Shown one piece after another: positions 56,302-64,000 of a DNA stretch of 64,000 nucleotides. The position numbers were made by a program, and so were the translations under genes. The notes beneath the pieces were generated by a model, which was given only the letters and a program-made list of their open reading frames with translations, was not told the DNA's origin and did not search any database. The stretch lies in the NCBI RefSeq assembly GCF_014199595.1, contig NZ_JACHNX010000004.1, positions 124,001 through 188,000 on the forward strand, written 5' to 3'. This DNA comes from Sphingomonas yabuuchiae (lineage in GTDB: Bacteria > Pseudomonadota > Alphaproteobacteria > Sphingomonadales > Sphingomonadaceae). How positions within the stretch are numbered: the first letter of the stretch is position 1; the number at the start of each line of letters is the position of its first letter.

Positions 56302-59300
56302 GGATGGCTTCTCCGATGGGCATCAGGGGGGAGGGCACGGTCGCCTTCCGGCGGCGGTGCGCGATGGCGAAGACGACGGGAACGAAGACCAGGGTGGCGA
56401 GCGTGGCGCACAGCAGGCCGCCGATGACGGCCCGGCCGAGCGGCGCATTCTGCTCGCCGCCTTCGCCCAGACCCAGCGCCATCGGGGCCATGCCGATCAT
56501 CATCGACAAGGCGGTCATCAGCACCGGGCGGAAGCGGGTGGCGCCGGCCTCCATCGCCGCCTGGATCGCATCGCCGCAGTCCGCCAGCCGTTCACGGGCG
56601 AAGCTGACCACCAGCACGCTGTTCGCGGTCGCCACGCCCATACACATGATGGCGCCGGTCAGGGCGGGCACGCTGAGCGGCGTGTGCGTCGCGAACAGCA
56701 TCCACACGATCCCGGCGAGCGCGGCGGGCAGGGCCGAGACGATCACCAGCGGATCGACCCAGCTCTGGAAGTTCACGACGATCAGCAGATAGATCAGGAT
56801 GACCGCGCCCGCGAGGCCGAGGATCAGGCCGGTGAAGGCGGTGTTCATCGTCTCCACCTGTCCGCGCATGGCGACCGTGGCGCCCTTGGGCAGCTGGCCT
56901 TTGGTCTGGGCCAGGACCCGGTTGATGTCGGCGGCGACCGCGCCCAGATCGCGACCCTGCGGCGTCGCATAGACGTCGAACACCGGCTGCACCGCGTAAT
57001 GCGAGACGAGTGCGGGGCTGGGTTCGCGGTGCAGCGTGCCCAGCGCCTGAAGCGTCTGGAAGCTGCCCGGCGCACTGCCGGTGATCGGCAGATTGTCGAG
57101 CTGTTCGATGGTGCTGGCGCGATATTGCGGCGACTGCACCACGATCGGATAGGACACACCGTTCTTCGGGTTGAGCCAGAAGGTCGGCGCGACCTGCGCG
57201 CTGCCCGCCAGATTGACCGACAGGCTGCGGGTCACGTCGTTTTCGGTGATCCCCAGGCGGCTGGCCTGCGCGCGGTCCACGTCGACCGCATATTCGGGAT
57301 AGTTGGACGCCTGTTGCAGGCGGACATCGGCCAGCCCCGGCACCTTCGACAGCCGGGCGACGAGCATCCGGGCATAGGCTTCGTTGCCCTTGGTATCGGG
57401 CCCGGCGACCTGCACGTCGATCGGGGCGGGCGAGCCGAAGTTCAGGATCTGGCTGACGATGTCGGCGGGCAGGAAGGCGAAGGACGAGCCGGGGAAATCC
57501 CGGGGCAGCTGTTCGCGCAGCGCCTTGACGAAATCGGCGGTCGGGCGGTGGTCTTCCTTCAGCGTGACCAGGATGTCGCCGTCCTGCGGACCCACGCCCC
57601 CGGTATTGGAATAGGCGCGGTTGATGCCGCTGACCGGCAGGCCGATATTGTCGACGATGGTGTCGAGCTGGTCGGCGGGAATGACCTGGCGGATGCGGTT
57701 CTCGATATGGTCGAACAGCGCCGCCGTCTCCTCGATCCGGGTGCCGACGGGGGCGCGAACGTGGAGGCTGATCTGGCCCGCATCGACCGCGGGAAAGAAG
57801 TTGCGGCCCAGCATCGGCACCAGCGCGAACGACATCAGCACCACGATCATGAAGCCGATGACGAAGGGCCGCCGCCGGGCGAGCGCGAAGGCGAGCAGGC
57901 CGGTATAATAGCCTCGCACCGCCTCGAACCGGCGTTCGAAGCCGTGCTGGAACCGGCGCAGCGGGTTGCGGCTTTGCGGGCGTCCGGCCTGTGCGTCGTG
58001 GCTGACCATCACCTGGGCGGTGTGCGCCCCGCCATGATCGCGCAGCAGGTAGTTGCCTATGGTCGGCACCAGCGTGCGCGATAGGATGAACGAGGCGATC
58101 ATCGCGAACACCACCGCCATCGCCATCGGCGCGAACAGGAAACCCGCCACGCCCGGCAGGAAGAACATCGGCACGAAGGCGATACAGATGCACAGCAGCG
58201 AGACGAAGGCGGGGCCGACGATCTGCCTGGCACCGTCCAGTATCGCGTCGCGCACCGACTTGCCTTGTTCGAGATGCCAGTTGATATTCTCGATCGTGAC
58301 GGTCGCATCGTCGACCAGGATGCCGACTGCCAGCGCCAGCCCGCCCAGCGTCATGATGTTCAGCGTCTGCCCGGCCAGCGCCAGTCCGGCGATGGCGGCC
58401 AGGATGGCGAGCGGGATCGAGGCGGCGATGATGACGGTCGACCGCCACGAGCCGAGGAACAGCAGGATCATCAGGCTGGTCAGCGCGGCGGCGATCACGC
58501 CTTCGCGCATCACGCCCGATACCGCCGCCTTCACGAACACCGACTGGTCGGAGAGCGGTTTGACGCTCAATCCCGGCGGCAGCGTCGCCGCCAGCCTGGG
58601 CATCAGCGCCTTGACCTGATCGACGATGGCGATGGTCGAGGCCGACCCGCTCTTCAGCACGGTCATCAGGACCGAGCGCGCGCCATCGACGCGCACTTCA
58701 TTCCGCTGCGGCGGCGAACCGTCGCGGACATGCGCCACGTCGCGCATCATGACGGTGGTCCCGTCGATCGTCTTGATCGGCAGGTCGTTGAGCGCGTCGA
58801 TCGCTTCGGGACTGTTGTTCAGGCGGAGATTATATTCGTACTGGCCGATCCTGGCGGTCCCGGCGGGCACGATCTGGTTCTGCTGCGCCAGCGCGTTCGC
58901 AACGTCGGTCGCCGACAGCCGATGCGCCTGGAGCGCGGCGGGATCGAGGTCGATCTGGATCTGGCGTTCCTTGCCGCCATAGGGGGAGGGGATCGCCGCC
59001 CCCTGCACCGAGGCCAGTGCCGGGCGGATCATGTTCTGGCCCAGGTCATAGATTTTCTGCTCGGACAGCCCCTTGCCCGACAAAGCGAGTTGCAGGATCG
59101 GCACGGTCGAGGCGTTGTAGTTCAGGATCAGCGGCGGGGTGATGCCCGGCGGCATCTGCTTCAGCACGGTCTGCGAGGCGGAGGTCACCTGTGCGGTGGC
59201 GGTGCGGATGTCGACGCCGGGGCGGAAGAAGATCTTGACGATGCCGACGCCGGACAGCGACTGGCTCTCGATATGGTCGATGTCGCCGACCGTCGAGGAC

Positions 59301-59515
59301 AGGGAGCGCTCGTAATAATAGATGACGCGCCCCGACATGTCGCGCGGCGGCAGGCCGCGATAGCTCCACACCGCCGCGATCACGGGAATGCGGATGTCGG
59401 GAAAGATGTCGGTCGGTGTCTCGACCGCCGCGATCCCGCCCCCCAGCACGATCAGGATCGCGAGGACGACGAAGGTATAGGGCTTGCTGAGGGCGAGCTT
59501 GACGAGCTGAAGCAT
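56294..59515 (-). CDS. RND efflux permease (HAE-1/MMPL superfamily)
   Basis: 1073 residues. Starts MLQLVKLALSKPYTFVVLAI, then the periplasmic porter domain, helices 2-6 with the proton-relay pair in ALAVGILVDDATVTIENINW, FVSLLCICIAFVPMFFLPGV, a second porter half, and a final bundle ending GLLCATLATLVFVPVVFAIA. Drug or metabolite export is expected; the substrate is not readable, and I see none of the obvious metal-permease signatures. The ATG at 59515 is chosen because upstream in-frame sequence is Arg/Pro-rich and unrelated. A 19-bp element shared with the two-component promoter lies 119-137 bases upstream. Confidence 0.93.
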   Translation of the reverse strand: MLQLVKLALSKPYTFVVLAILIVLGGGIAAVETPTDIFPDIRIPVIAAVWSYRGLPPRDMSGRVIYYYERSLSSTVGDIDHIESQSLSGVGIVKIFFRPGVDIRTATAQVTSASQTVLKQMPPGITPPLILNYNASTVPILQLALSGKGLSEQKIYDLGQNMIRPALASVQGAAIPSPYGGKERQIQIDLDPAALQAHRLSATDVANALAQQNQIVPAGTARIGQYEYNLRLNNSPEAIDALNDLPIKTIDGTTVMMRDVAHVRDGSPPQRNEVRVDGARSVLMTVLKSGSASTIAIVDQVKALMPRLAATLPPGLSVKPLSDQSVFVKAAVSGVMREGVIAAALTSLMILLFLGSWRSTVIIAASIPLAILAAIAGLALAGQTLNIMTLGGLALAVGILVDDATVTIENINWHLEQGKSVRDAILDGARQIVGPAFVSLLCICIAFVPMFFLPGVAGFLFAPMAMAVVFAMIASFILSRTLVPTIGNYLLRDHGGAHTAQVMVSHDAQAGRPQSRNPLRRFQHGFERRFEAVRGYYTGLLAFALARRRPFVIGFMIVVLMSFALVPMLGRNFFPAVDAGQISLHVRAPVGTRIEETAALFDHIENRIRQVIPADQLDTIVDNIGLPVSGINRAYSNTGGVGPQDGDILVTLKEDHRPTADFVKALREQLPRDFPGSSFAFLPADIVSQILNFGSPAPIDVQVAGPDTKGNEAYARMLVARLSKVPGLADVRLQQASNYPEYAVDVDRAQASRLGITENDVTRSLSVNLAGSAQVAPTFWLNPKNGVSYPIVVQSPQYRASTIEQLDNLPITGSAPGSFQTLQALGTLHREPSPALVSHYAVQPVFDVYATPQGRDLGAVAADINRVLAQTKGQLPKGATVAMRGQVETMNTAFTGLILGLAGAVILIYLLIVVNFQSWVDPLVIVSALPAALAGIVWMLFATHTPLSVPALTGAIMCMGVATANSVLVVSFARERLADCGDAIQAAMEAGATRFRPVLMTALSMMIGMAPMALGLGEGGEQNAPLGRAVIGGLLCATLATLVFVPVVFAIAHRRRKATVPSPLMPIGEAIHA

Positions 59516-59633
59516 GGGCGTCCCGGTGACCGTCAGGGATGGGCGGTGTCGGCGACGGCGCGGGGATCGAGGGGGTGGGGAACCCGCTGTCCGTCGTCGA
59601 CGGGGGCTCCATCGCGCCAATCGCGGGCGCAGG

Positions 59634-59652
59634 CGACTTAAATGAATTTCAC
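59634..59652. promoter_or_regulatory. 19-bp element A upstream of the RND operon
   Basis: CGACTTAAATGAATTTCAC. Exact inverted copy of 61718-61736. It overlaps the stop codon of the histidine kinase and lies upstream of the RND permease start. It contains the palindrome TGAATTTCA and a CTTAA element. The best candidate binding protein is the OmpR-type regulator encoded between the two copies. Confidence 0.6.
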
Positions 59653-60938
59653 GCCGACGCCGGGGGCAGCGAGATGCGCACGCACAGGCCCGGCGCCGCA
59701 TCGGACAGGCTGAGGCGGAAGCCGTGCAGGTGCAGGATCGCCACGACCAGGCTGAGGCCCAGGCCACTGCCGGGAATGTCCTGCATATCCTGCCCCCGGT
59801 GGAACCGGCGCAGCACCGCATCGCGTTCGCCGGTCGCAATGCCGGGGCCGTCGTCCCGAACCTCGATCGCGCGTCCTTGCGCGTCCTCGACCAGGGCGAT
59901 CGCGACACGACCGCCGGGGCGACCGAACTTGATGCCATTGTCGAGCAGGTTGCTCAGCGCCTCGAACAACAGCTTGTCGTCGCCATCCACCGCCCATGGC
60001 CGGGTCGCGACCGACAGGGTGATGCCGCGATCCTCGGCCAGCGGTTCGTAGAGCTCGGCCACCTGTGCGACGAGGATGCCCAGATCGATCGTGCGGAACC
60101 CGGCACGGCGTCGCCCCGCCTCCAGCTCGGAAATGCGCAGCAAGGCGGCGAACCGCTCCAGCACCAGATCGAGATCGGCGGTCGCCTGTCGGATGCCCGC
60201 CGTCACCTCCACGGCATCATGCGGCCGGTGATGCAGCGCGTTTAGGGTGGCGCGGACGCGGGTGAGGGGGGTGCGCAGATCATGGGCGATGGCGTCGGTC
60301 GCGCCCTTGACCTGGGCGACGACGCGGCCGACCTCCTCGACCGTCGCATTCACCGTCGTCGCGAACTGGTCCAGCTCGTCATGCCGCCCCGCGATCGGCA
60401 TGCGGACCGAGAAGTCGCCTGCCGCGATCTCCCGGCTGGCGCGTTGCAGGGCCCGGACCCGGCGGAGCGGCGCCCGGCTGAACCAGATGGCGGCGGTGGT
60501 GACGCATAACAGGGTCAGCAGGCCGCTGACGATCAATGTCTCCAGGATCGTCCGGCGCAGGTCGCGCAGCAGGCTGATGTCGCGCCCGACCAGCAGCGTT
60601 TCTCCCTCGCGGGTGTGTAGCGCGACCAATCGCAAGGGGCCGCGCGATCCGCCCTCGACATCGACGGGCAGGCCGGGGGGCAGGGGGCGCAGCAGGCGGA
60701 TATTGCCGACGACCGGCGTGCCGTCGGCGGCGATCAGCGACAGATAGTTGAAACCGGCACGGTCGCGGCGCAGCTCGTATCGGATACGGTCGGGCAACTG
60801 GTCGGCCGGGACCTGCAACAGGCGCTGCGCGGCGGCATGAAGGATCCGATCGCTGCGCGCGGTCAGGTCGCGGGCGGTCGCGGCATAGACGACGCCCAGC
60901 ATCGCGATCAGCCCGATGACGAACACCGCCCCCAGCAT
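59649..60938 (-). CDS. Sensor histidine kinase of the RND-linked two-component system
   Basis: 429 residues as called. TM1 (LGAVFVIGLIAMLGVVYAA), a small periplasmic domain, TM2 (TLIVSGLLTLLCVTTAAIWF), HAMP, His219 in DAIAHDLRTPLTRVR, NLLDNGIKFG, DDGPGIATGERDAVLRRFHR and GSGLGLSLVVAILHLHG. The N-terminus is odd: coding-like sequence (RWRDIIRISTFRLSA) continues upstream of the ATG at 60938 as far as a possible CTG, with no ATG, GTG or TTG before an in-frame stop. Either the annotated ATG is right and the protein is short, or a CTG is used. It follows the regulator gene by about 55 bases. Confidence 0.9.
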   Translation of the reverse strand: MLGAVFVIGLIAMLGVVYAATARDLTARSDRILHAAAQRLLQVPADQLPDRIRYELRRDRAGFNYLSLIAADGTPVVGNIRLLRPLPPGLPVDVEGGSRGPLRLVALHTREGETLLVGRDISLLRDLRRTILETLIVSGLLTLLCVTTAAIWFSRAPLRRVRALQRASREIAAGDFSVRMPIAGRHDELDQFATTVNATVEEVGRVVAQVKGATDAIAHDLRTPLTRVRATLNALHHRPHDAVEVTAGIRQATADLDLVLERFAALLRISELEAGRRRAGFRTIDLGILVAQVAELYEPLAEDRGITLSVATRPWAVDGDDKLLFEALSNLLDNGIKFGRPGGRVAIALVEDAQGRAIEVRDDGPGIATGERDAVLRRFHRGQDMQDIPGSGLGLSLVVAILHLHGFRLSLSDAAPGLCVRISLPPASA

Positions 60939-60993
60939 GGCCGAAAGCCGGAATGTGCTGATCCGGATGATATCGCGCCAGCGCAGCGGAGCG

Positions 60994-61665
60994 TCAGCCT
61001 TCGAAGAGATATCCCTCTCCCTTCACCGTCAGGATCGGGGACGGTCGGCCCGGCCGGTCGATCTTCTTGCGCAGCCGGGCGATATGGACGCTGATGAGAT
61101 TGGCCCCCGGATCGAAATAATAGCCCCAGACGCGTTCGAAGATGATCCGCCGGGTCATGACCTCCCCGCGATTGCGCATCAGGAATTCGAGCAGGCGGAA
61201 CTCCATGTGGAGCAGCCGGACCGGCTCGCCATCCACCTTGACCGTGCGGCGGACCAGGTCGCATTCGATCCCGCCCCCGCGCAGCACCACCGCCTCGGCC
61301 TGTTCGCGCCGCCGGAGCAGCACCTCGACCCGCATCGCCATTTCGGCGAAATCGAACGGCTTGGTCAGATAGTCGTCGCCGCCCGCGCGAAGCCCCGCAA
61401 TCCGTTCGTCGACATCGCTCAGGGCGCTGAGCATCAGGACGGGAATGGTGACGTGCCGTTCGCGAAGCCGGGCGACCAGGGTCAGGCCGTCCAGTCCGGG
61501 CAGCATCCGGTCCAGCGTGATCGCGTCGAACGCTTCACGGGTGGCCAGGTCCAGCCCGCTATCGCCATCGGCGGCCCGGCTGGCGTCGTGCCCGTGCCGA
61601 TCCAGTTCCGCCATGATCGCCGCAGCGGTGGCGTCGTCGTCTTCGATGACCAATATGGCTGCCAT
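60994..61665 (-). CDS. OmpR-family response regulator
   Basis: 223 residues. Receiver with acidic pocket (VIEDDDATA), phosphoacceptor Asp52 (AITLDRMLPGLDG), conserved Ser/Thr and Lys (LMLSALSD, YLTKPFDFAE). The winged-helix output domain shows LLHMEFRLLEFLMRNRGEVM and ISVHIARLRKKID. The start at 61665 begins MAAILVIEDD; in-frame ATGs at 61677 and 61728 exist but add non-receiver sequence, the latter starting inside element B. It probably activates the RND operon and its own promoter through the shared 19-bp element. Confidence 0.93.
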   Translation of the reverse strand: MAAILVIEDDDATAAAIMAELDRHGHDASRAADGDSGLDLATREAFDAITLDRMLPGLDGLTLVARLRERHVTIPVLMLSALSDVDERIAGLRAGGDDYLTKPFDFAEMAMRVEVLLRRREQAEAVVLRGGGIECDLVRRTVKVDGEPVRLLHMEFRLLEFLMRNRGEVMTRRIIFERVWGYYFDPGANLISVHIARLRKKIDRPGRPSPILTVKGEGYLFEG

Positions 61666-61717
61666 GGCGCATGGCATAACGCCACAGCCGTGGCGTGGCC
61701 AAGGCGCATCGGCGCAG

Positions 61718-61736
61718 GTGAAATTCATTTAAGTCG
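61718..61736. promoter_or_regulatory. 19-bp element B between the response regulator and a divergent small gene
   Basis: GTGAAATTCATTTAAGTCG, the exact reverse complement of 59634-59652. It is 53-71 bases upstream of the regulator start on the minus strand and 62-80 bases upstream of the small secreted protein on the plus strand, a good position for an activator or autoregulator controlling both. Confidence 0.6.
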
Positions 61737-61797
61737 GCAGTCGCGACCTTCGGGACGACAGAGGCGCTCTCACGGACTCGGTTCAAAAGGGTTTCGC

Positions 61798-62055
61798 ATG
61801 CGCCGCTCCCGCACATGGATGATCGTTATCCCGCTCGGCCTGATCGCCTCTCCTGCCATGGCCTTGCGGAACGAGAGGGACATGAGCAACGACTGTTTCG
61901 ACGTGGCGGCCCCCATGGCCGAGGCGACACCCTGTTTTGAACCCGGCCGTCGCCCCCGCCCCCATCGCCTCCACCATGATCGAAACGTGATCGGCTCGGC
62001 TTCGAAAAGACGCGATACGGCAAGCGACGGCGTGCGGCGGAACCCGGCCGAATAG
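61798..62055 (+). CDS. Small secreted protein divergent from the two-component system
   Basis: 85 residues, family not recognised. It begins MRRSRTWMIVIPLGLIASPA and a cleavage site follows after MALRN. The mature part has two Cys (NDCFDV, TPCFEP) and is Pro/Arg/His-rich (RRPRPHRLHHDR). AAAAGGG lies six bases before the ATG and a terminator-like hairpin follows the stop, which together support a real transcription unit. It could be a signal or stress peptide for the adjacent kinase, in the manner of small periplasmic regulators next to envelope-stress systems. That role is speculation. Confidence 0.45.
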   Translation: MRRSRTWMIVIPLGLIASPAMALRNERDMSNDCFDVAAPMAEATPCFEPGRRPRPHRLHHDRNVIGSASKRRDTASDGVRRNPAE

Positions 62056-62120
62056 CCGTCGAGCGGGCACATGCCCCCGGCGGACGGCCGCCCGTCGAAA
62101 GCGAAATAGGCCAGTCGATA

Positions 62121-62141
62121 GAGGGGCTTACCGCCCCTTTT
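62121..62141 (+). terminator. Intrinsic terminator after the small secreted gene
   Basis: AGGGGC-TTACC-GCCCCT is a 6-bp stem followed directly by TTT(T). It lies 66 bases after the small gene stop and 40 before the TadG-like gene, so it separates the two units. Confidence 0.6.
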
Positions 62142-62181
62142 CATAAACCTGCCCTTTACGTTATGCCGATAGGGCGAACGG

Positions 62182-63891
62182 ATGGATTGTCGGTTCCCCT
62201 GTCATGGAATGTCTCGACCACGGCGTCGCCCGTCCCGTTTTCCGGCATCCGGCCTTCTCGCCAGGATTGCCGCCGATCGGCGCGGAAATGTCATGCTGTT
62301 ATGGGCGTTTTTCCTGATCCCGCTCGTGGCCCTCGTCGGATCGGCGATCGACCTCGGCACCGAATATGTGGCGCGCAAGCAGATGCAGATCGCATGCGAT
62401 GCGGCGGTGCTGGCCGGTCGGCGCGCGATGACCAACGGGACCGTCGATGACGGCGTGCGGGCCGAGGCGGCCAAGTTCTTCAACTTCAATTTCCAGCAGG
62501 GCATGTTCGGATCGAAGCCGTTCACGCCCTCCATCTCCAGTGCCTCGACGGCGAAGACGACCGTCGTCATCAATGCCGCCACCACGATCCCGACGTCGCT
62601 GATGCGGATATTCGGCTTCGCCGAATTGCCGGTAAGCGTCAGTTGCAACGCCTCCCAGGATTTCGTGAACACCGACATCGTCTTCGTGCTGGATACGACC
62701 GGCTCGATGCGGGACAAGGCGACGTCCAGCGACTCCCAGACCAAGATCGAGGCGCTGCGTTCGGCCGTGCTGGCGCTGTACGATCAGCTTGCACCGGTGC
62801 AGAAGCAGTTGACGGCTTCCGGCATGCGTCTTCGCTACGGCGTCGTTCCCTATGCCAGTGCCGTGAATATCGGAAAGGCGATCCGCGCGGCCAATCCCAA
62901 TTACATGTTGTCCGGCCCGTGGACCTATCAATCCCGGCAGGTCGTGACCGAGGCTATGGGCTCAACCGATTGCTCGAACCGGAATGGCAGTTACAGTTCC
63001 TGGACCGGTCGTTGCACCTATTTCCGGTATCTGCCTCGGATTTTCGACACTTCGCAATACGTGTCGGGAGCAACTGTCGATGTAGCGCAGCTCATCGGCA
63101 CCGCCGATTACAGCGGCGATACGCCGGTCAAAACTACGCCCAAAAACGTCACTTGGGCAGGATGCGTCGAGGAGCGGCAGACGGTGCGTATGGGATCAAG
63201 CGCCGGGGCGATTCCGTCGGACGCCACGGATCTGAACATCGATCTGATACCGAACAGCGATGCGACGAAATGGAAACCCTATTGGCCGGAGGTCGAATAT
63301 ACCAGCTATCGGTTATCGGGAATCTACGAGAACGACCCTTATAAGCCGCAATTTGCCTGCCCGTCTCCAGCCGCTTCTATGCAGGGATGGACGCGGGATG
63401 ACCTGAACAATTATCTCAACACTCTCGTCCCTGATGGTGGCACCTATCACGACAATGGGATGATGTGGGGGGTGCGCTGGGCCTCGTCCGGAGGCATTTT
63501 TGGCAGCAATAACCCCGAAAAGTACAACATGATGCCGGTCAAGAAGTACATCATCTTCATGACGGACGGGCTTTTTGAGACGGGCTATAGCAATCTATAT
63601 TCGTCCTACGGCGTGGAATCGCTTGATGGTCGCGTCACGCCCGGTGGCAATTATTCCAACAAAGCCGATCAGCTCGCCCGCCACAAGCAGCGCTTCAACC
63701 TGCTGTGCTCGCAGGCCAAGTCCATGGGATATTCCATCTGGGTGATCGGCTTCGCCACGTCGCTTGACGCGTCGCTGACCAATTGTGCGAGCACGCCCAG
63801 CCAAGCGTCCACCTCGTCAGATCAGGCGGCGTTGATGACGCGTTTCGTCGAAATTGGCAAGAATATCGGCGCATTGAGGCTGACCCAATGA
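62182..63891 (+). CDS. TadG-like pilus-assembly protein with von Willebrand A domain
   Basis: 569 residues. The N-terminus has the TadE/TadG prepilin-like form (DRRGNVMLLWAFFLIPLVAL) followed by a hydrophobic helix and KQMQIACDAAVLAGRRA. A vWA domain starts with a metal-site DxTGS (VFVLDTTGSMRDKA) and continues to KKYIIFMTDGLFETG, interrupted by a long variable insertion. It should belong to the Tad (tight adherence) secretion system. AGGG lies seven bases before the ATG at 62182; an ATG at 62209 is an alternative. Its stop overlaps the next start (ATGA). Confidence 0.88.
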   Translation: MDCRFPCHGMSRPRRRPSRFPASGLLARIAADRRGNVMLLWAFFLIPLVALVGSAIDLGTEYVARKQMQIACDAAVLAGRRAMTNGTVDDGVRAEAAKFFNFNFQQGMFGSKPFTPSISSASTAKTTVVINAATTIPTSLMRIFGFAELPVSVSCNASQDFVNTDIVFVLDTTGSMRDKATSSDSQTKIEALRSAVLALYDQLAPVQKQLTASGMRLRYGVVPYASAVNIGKAIRAANPNYMLSGPWTYQSRQVVTEAMGSTDCSNRNGSYSSWTGRCTYFRYLPRIFDTSQYVSGATVDVAQLIGTADYSGDTPVKTTPKNVTWAGCVEERQTVRMGSSAGAIPSDATDLNIDLIPNSDATKWKPYWPEVEYTSYRLSGIYENDPYKPQFACPSPAASMQGWTRDDLNNYLNTLVPDGGTYHDNGMMWGVRWASSGGIFGSNNPEKYNMMPVKKYIIFMTDGLFETGYSNLYSSYGVESLDGRVTPGGNYSNKADQLARHKQRFNLLCSQAKSMGYSIWVIGFATSLDASLTNCASTPSQASTSSDQAALMTRFVEIGKNIGALRLTQ

Positions 63892-64000
63892 GGGCGGGAT
63901 GTGGGGGTGCGCTGCGCCGTATCGGCCGCGATCGTCGGGGCGCCTCGGTCGTCGAGTTCGCCCTGATCTCATTGCCCGCCATCGTGATCATGTGTGGCCT
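63888..64000 (+). CDS. TadE-like pilus-assembly protein, cut by the window end
   Basis: The first 37 codons are visible. MRAGCGGALRRIGRDRRGAS is followed by VVEFALISLPAIVIMCG. A Glu five residues after a Gly in front of a hydrophobic helix is the TadE/prepilin pattern. The ATGA overlap with the TadG-like gene indicates a Tad operon that continues to the right. Confidence 0.8.
   Translation, partial: MRAGCGGALRRIGRDRRGASVVEFALISLPAIVIMCG

Noticed and set aside
59516..59938. N-terminal extension of the RND permease to 59938
   Set aside because: The extra 141 codons are Arg/Pro-rich, overlap the histidine kinase, and precede a canonical RND N-terminus at 59515.

Overview
The window is a high-GC stretch of bacterial chromosome. 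Dense coding, GTG/TTG starts, TonB-dependent receptors including an Oar-like one, a TGTAA-CG-TTACA LacI-type operator and GC-rich palindromic intergenic repeats all suggest an alphaproteobacterium of the Sphingomonas type. This assignment is inferred from gene content. I saw no rRNA or tRNA gene, no insertion sequence and no intact prophage.

Layout. 1-5 kb: the end of a YbaN/DUF454 membrane protein, a secreted S9 prolyl oligopeptidase, NhaA and an epoxide-hydrolase-like alpha/beta hydrolase whose C-terminal tail runs into a palindromic repeat. 5-13.6 kb: an MFS exporter, then a tightly packed operon (SDR, GH130-like protein, a 1335-residue epsilon-poly-lysine-synthetase-like NRPS, phosphopantetheinyl transferase, GNAT). 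This is the strongest candidate for an undescribed biosynthetic system. 13.9-17.7 kb: a subtilisin-type autotransporter and a small secreted protein. 17.8-18.2 kb: a decayed type I-E CRISPR remnant, three degenerate repeats at an exact 61-bp period abutting a Cas3-like C-terminal fragment. 18.3-24.2 kb: an alpha-glucuronidase-like secreted enzyme, a lipoprotein esterase and a GGDEF-EAL membrane protein.

24.4-29.7 kb: a type-I-secretion-like operon (ABC protein, HlyD, TolC) whose ABC subunit has lost its nucleotide-hydrolysis motifs, divergent from an OxyR-like LysR regulator without redox cysteines. 29.8-37.3 kb: a chemoreceptor, a PRISE-type reductase with a divergent HxlR regulator, a small cytosolic protein and a large hybrid PAS/GAF histidine kinase. 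37.5-43.2 kb: a CPA1 antiporter with a TrkA domain, an OmpA-like lipoprotein, and a heme-type TonB receptor with a Fur-like box and a DUF6607 protein.

43.5-51.7 kb: a glucan-utilisation locus. A Tat-exported GH3 beta-glucosidase diverges from a LacI regulator, an Oar-like TonB receptor and a 'glucoamylase family' (GH144-like) protein; tandem operator-like sequences sit between them. Beta-1,2-glucan is the best substrate guess. 51.8-53.7 kb: an HWE histidine kinase. 53.6-61.7 kb: an RND efflux operon (permease, membrane fusion protein, outer membrane factor) downstream of an OmpR-type two-component system. The same 19-bp sequence, in inverted orientation, lies upstream of both transcription units. 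A small secreted protein is divergent from the response regulator. 62.2-64 kb: TadG-like (vWA) and TadE-like pilus-assembly proteins; the last is cut by the window end.
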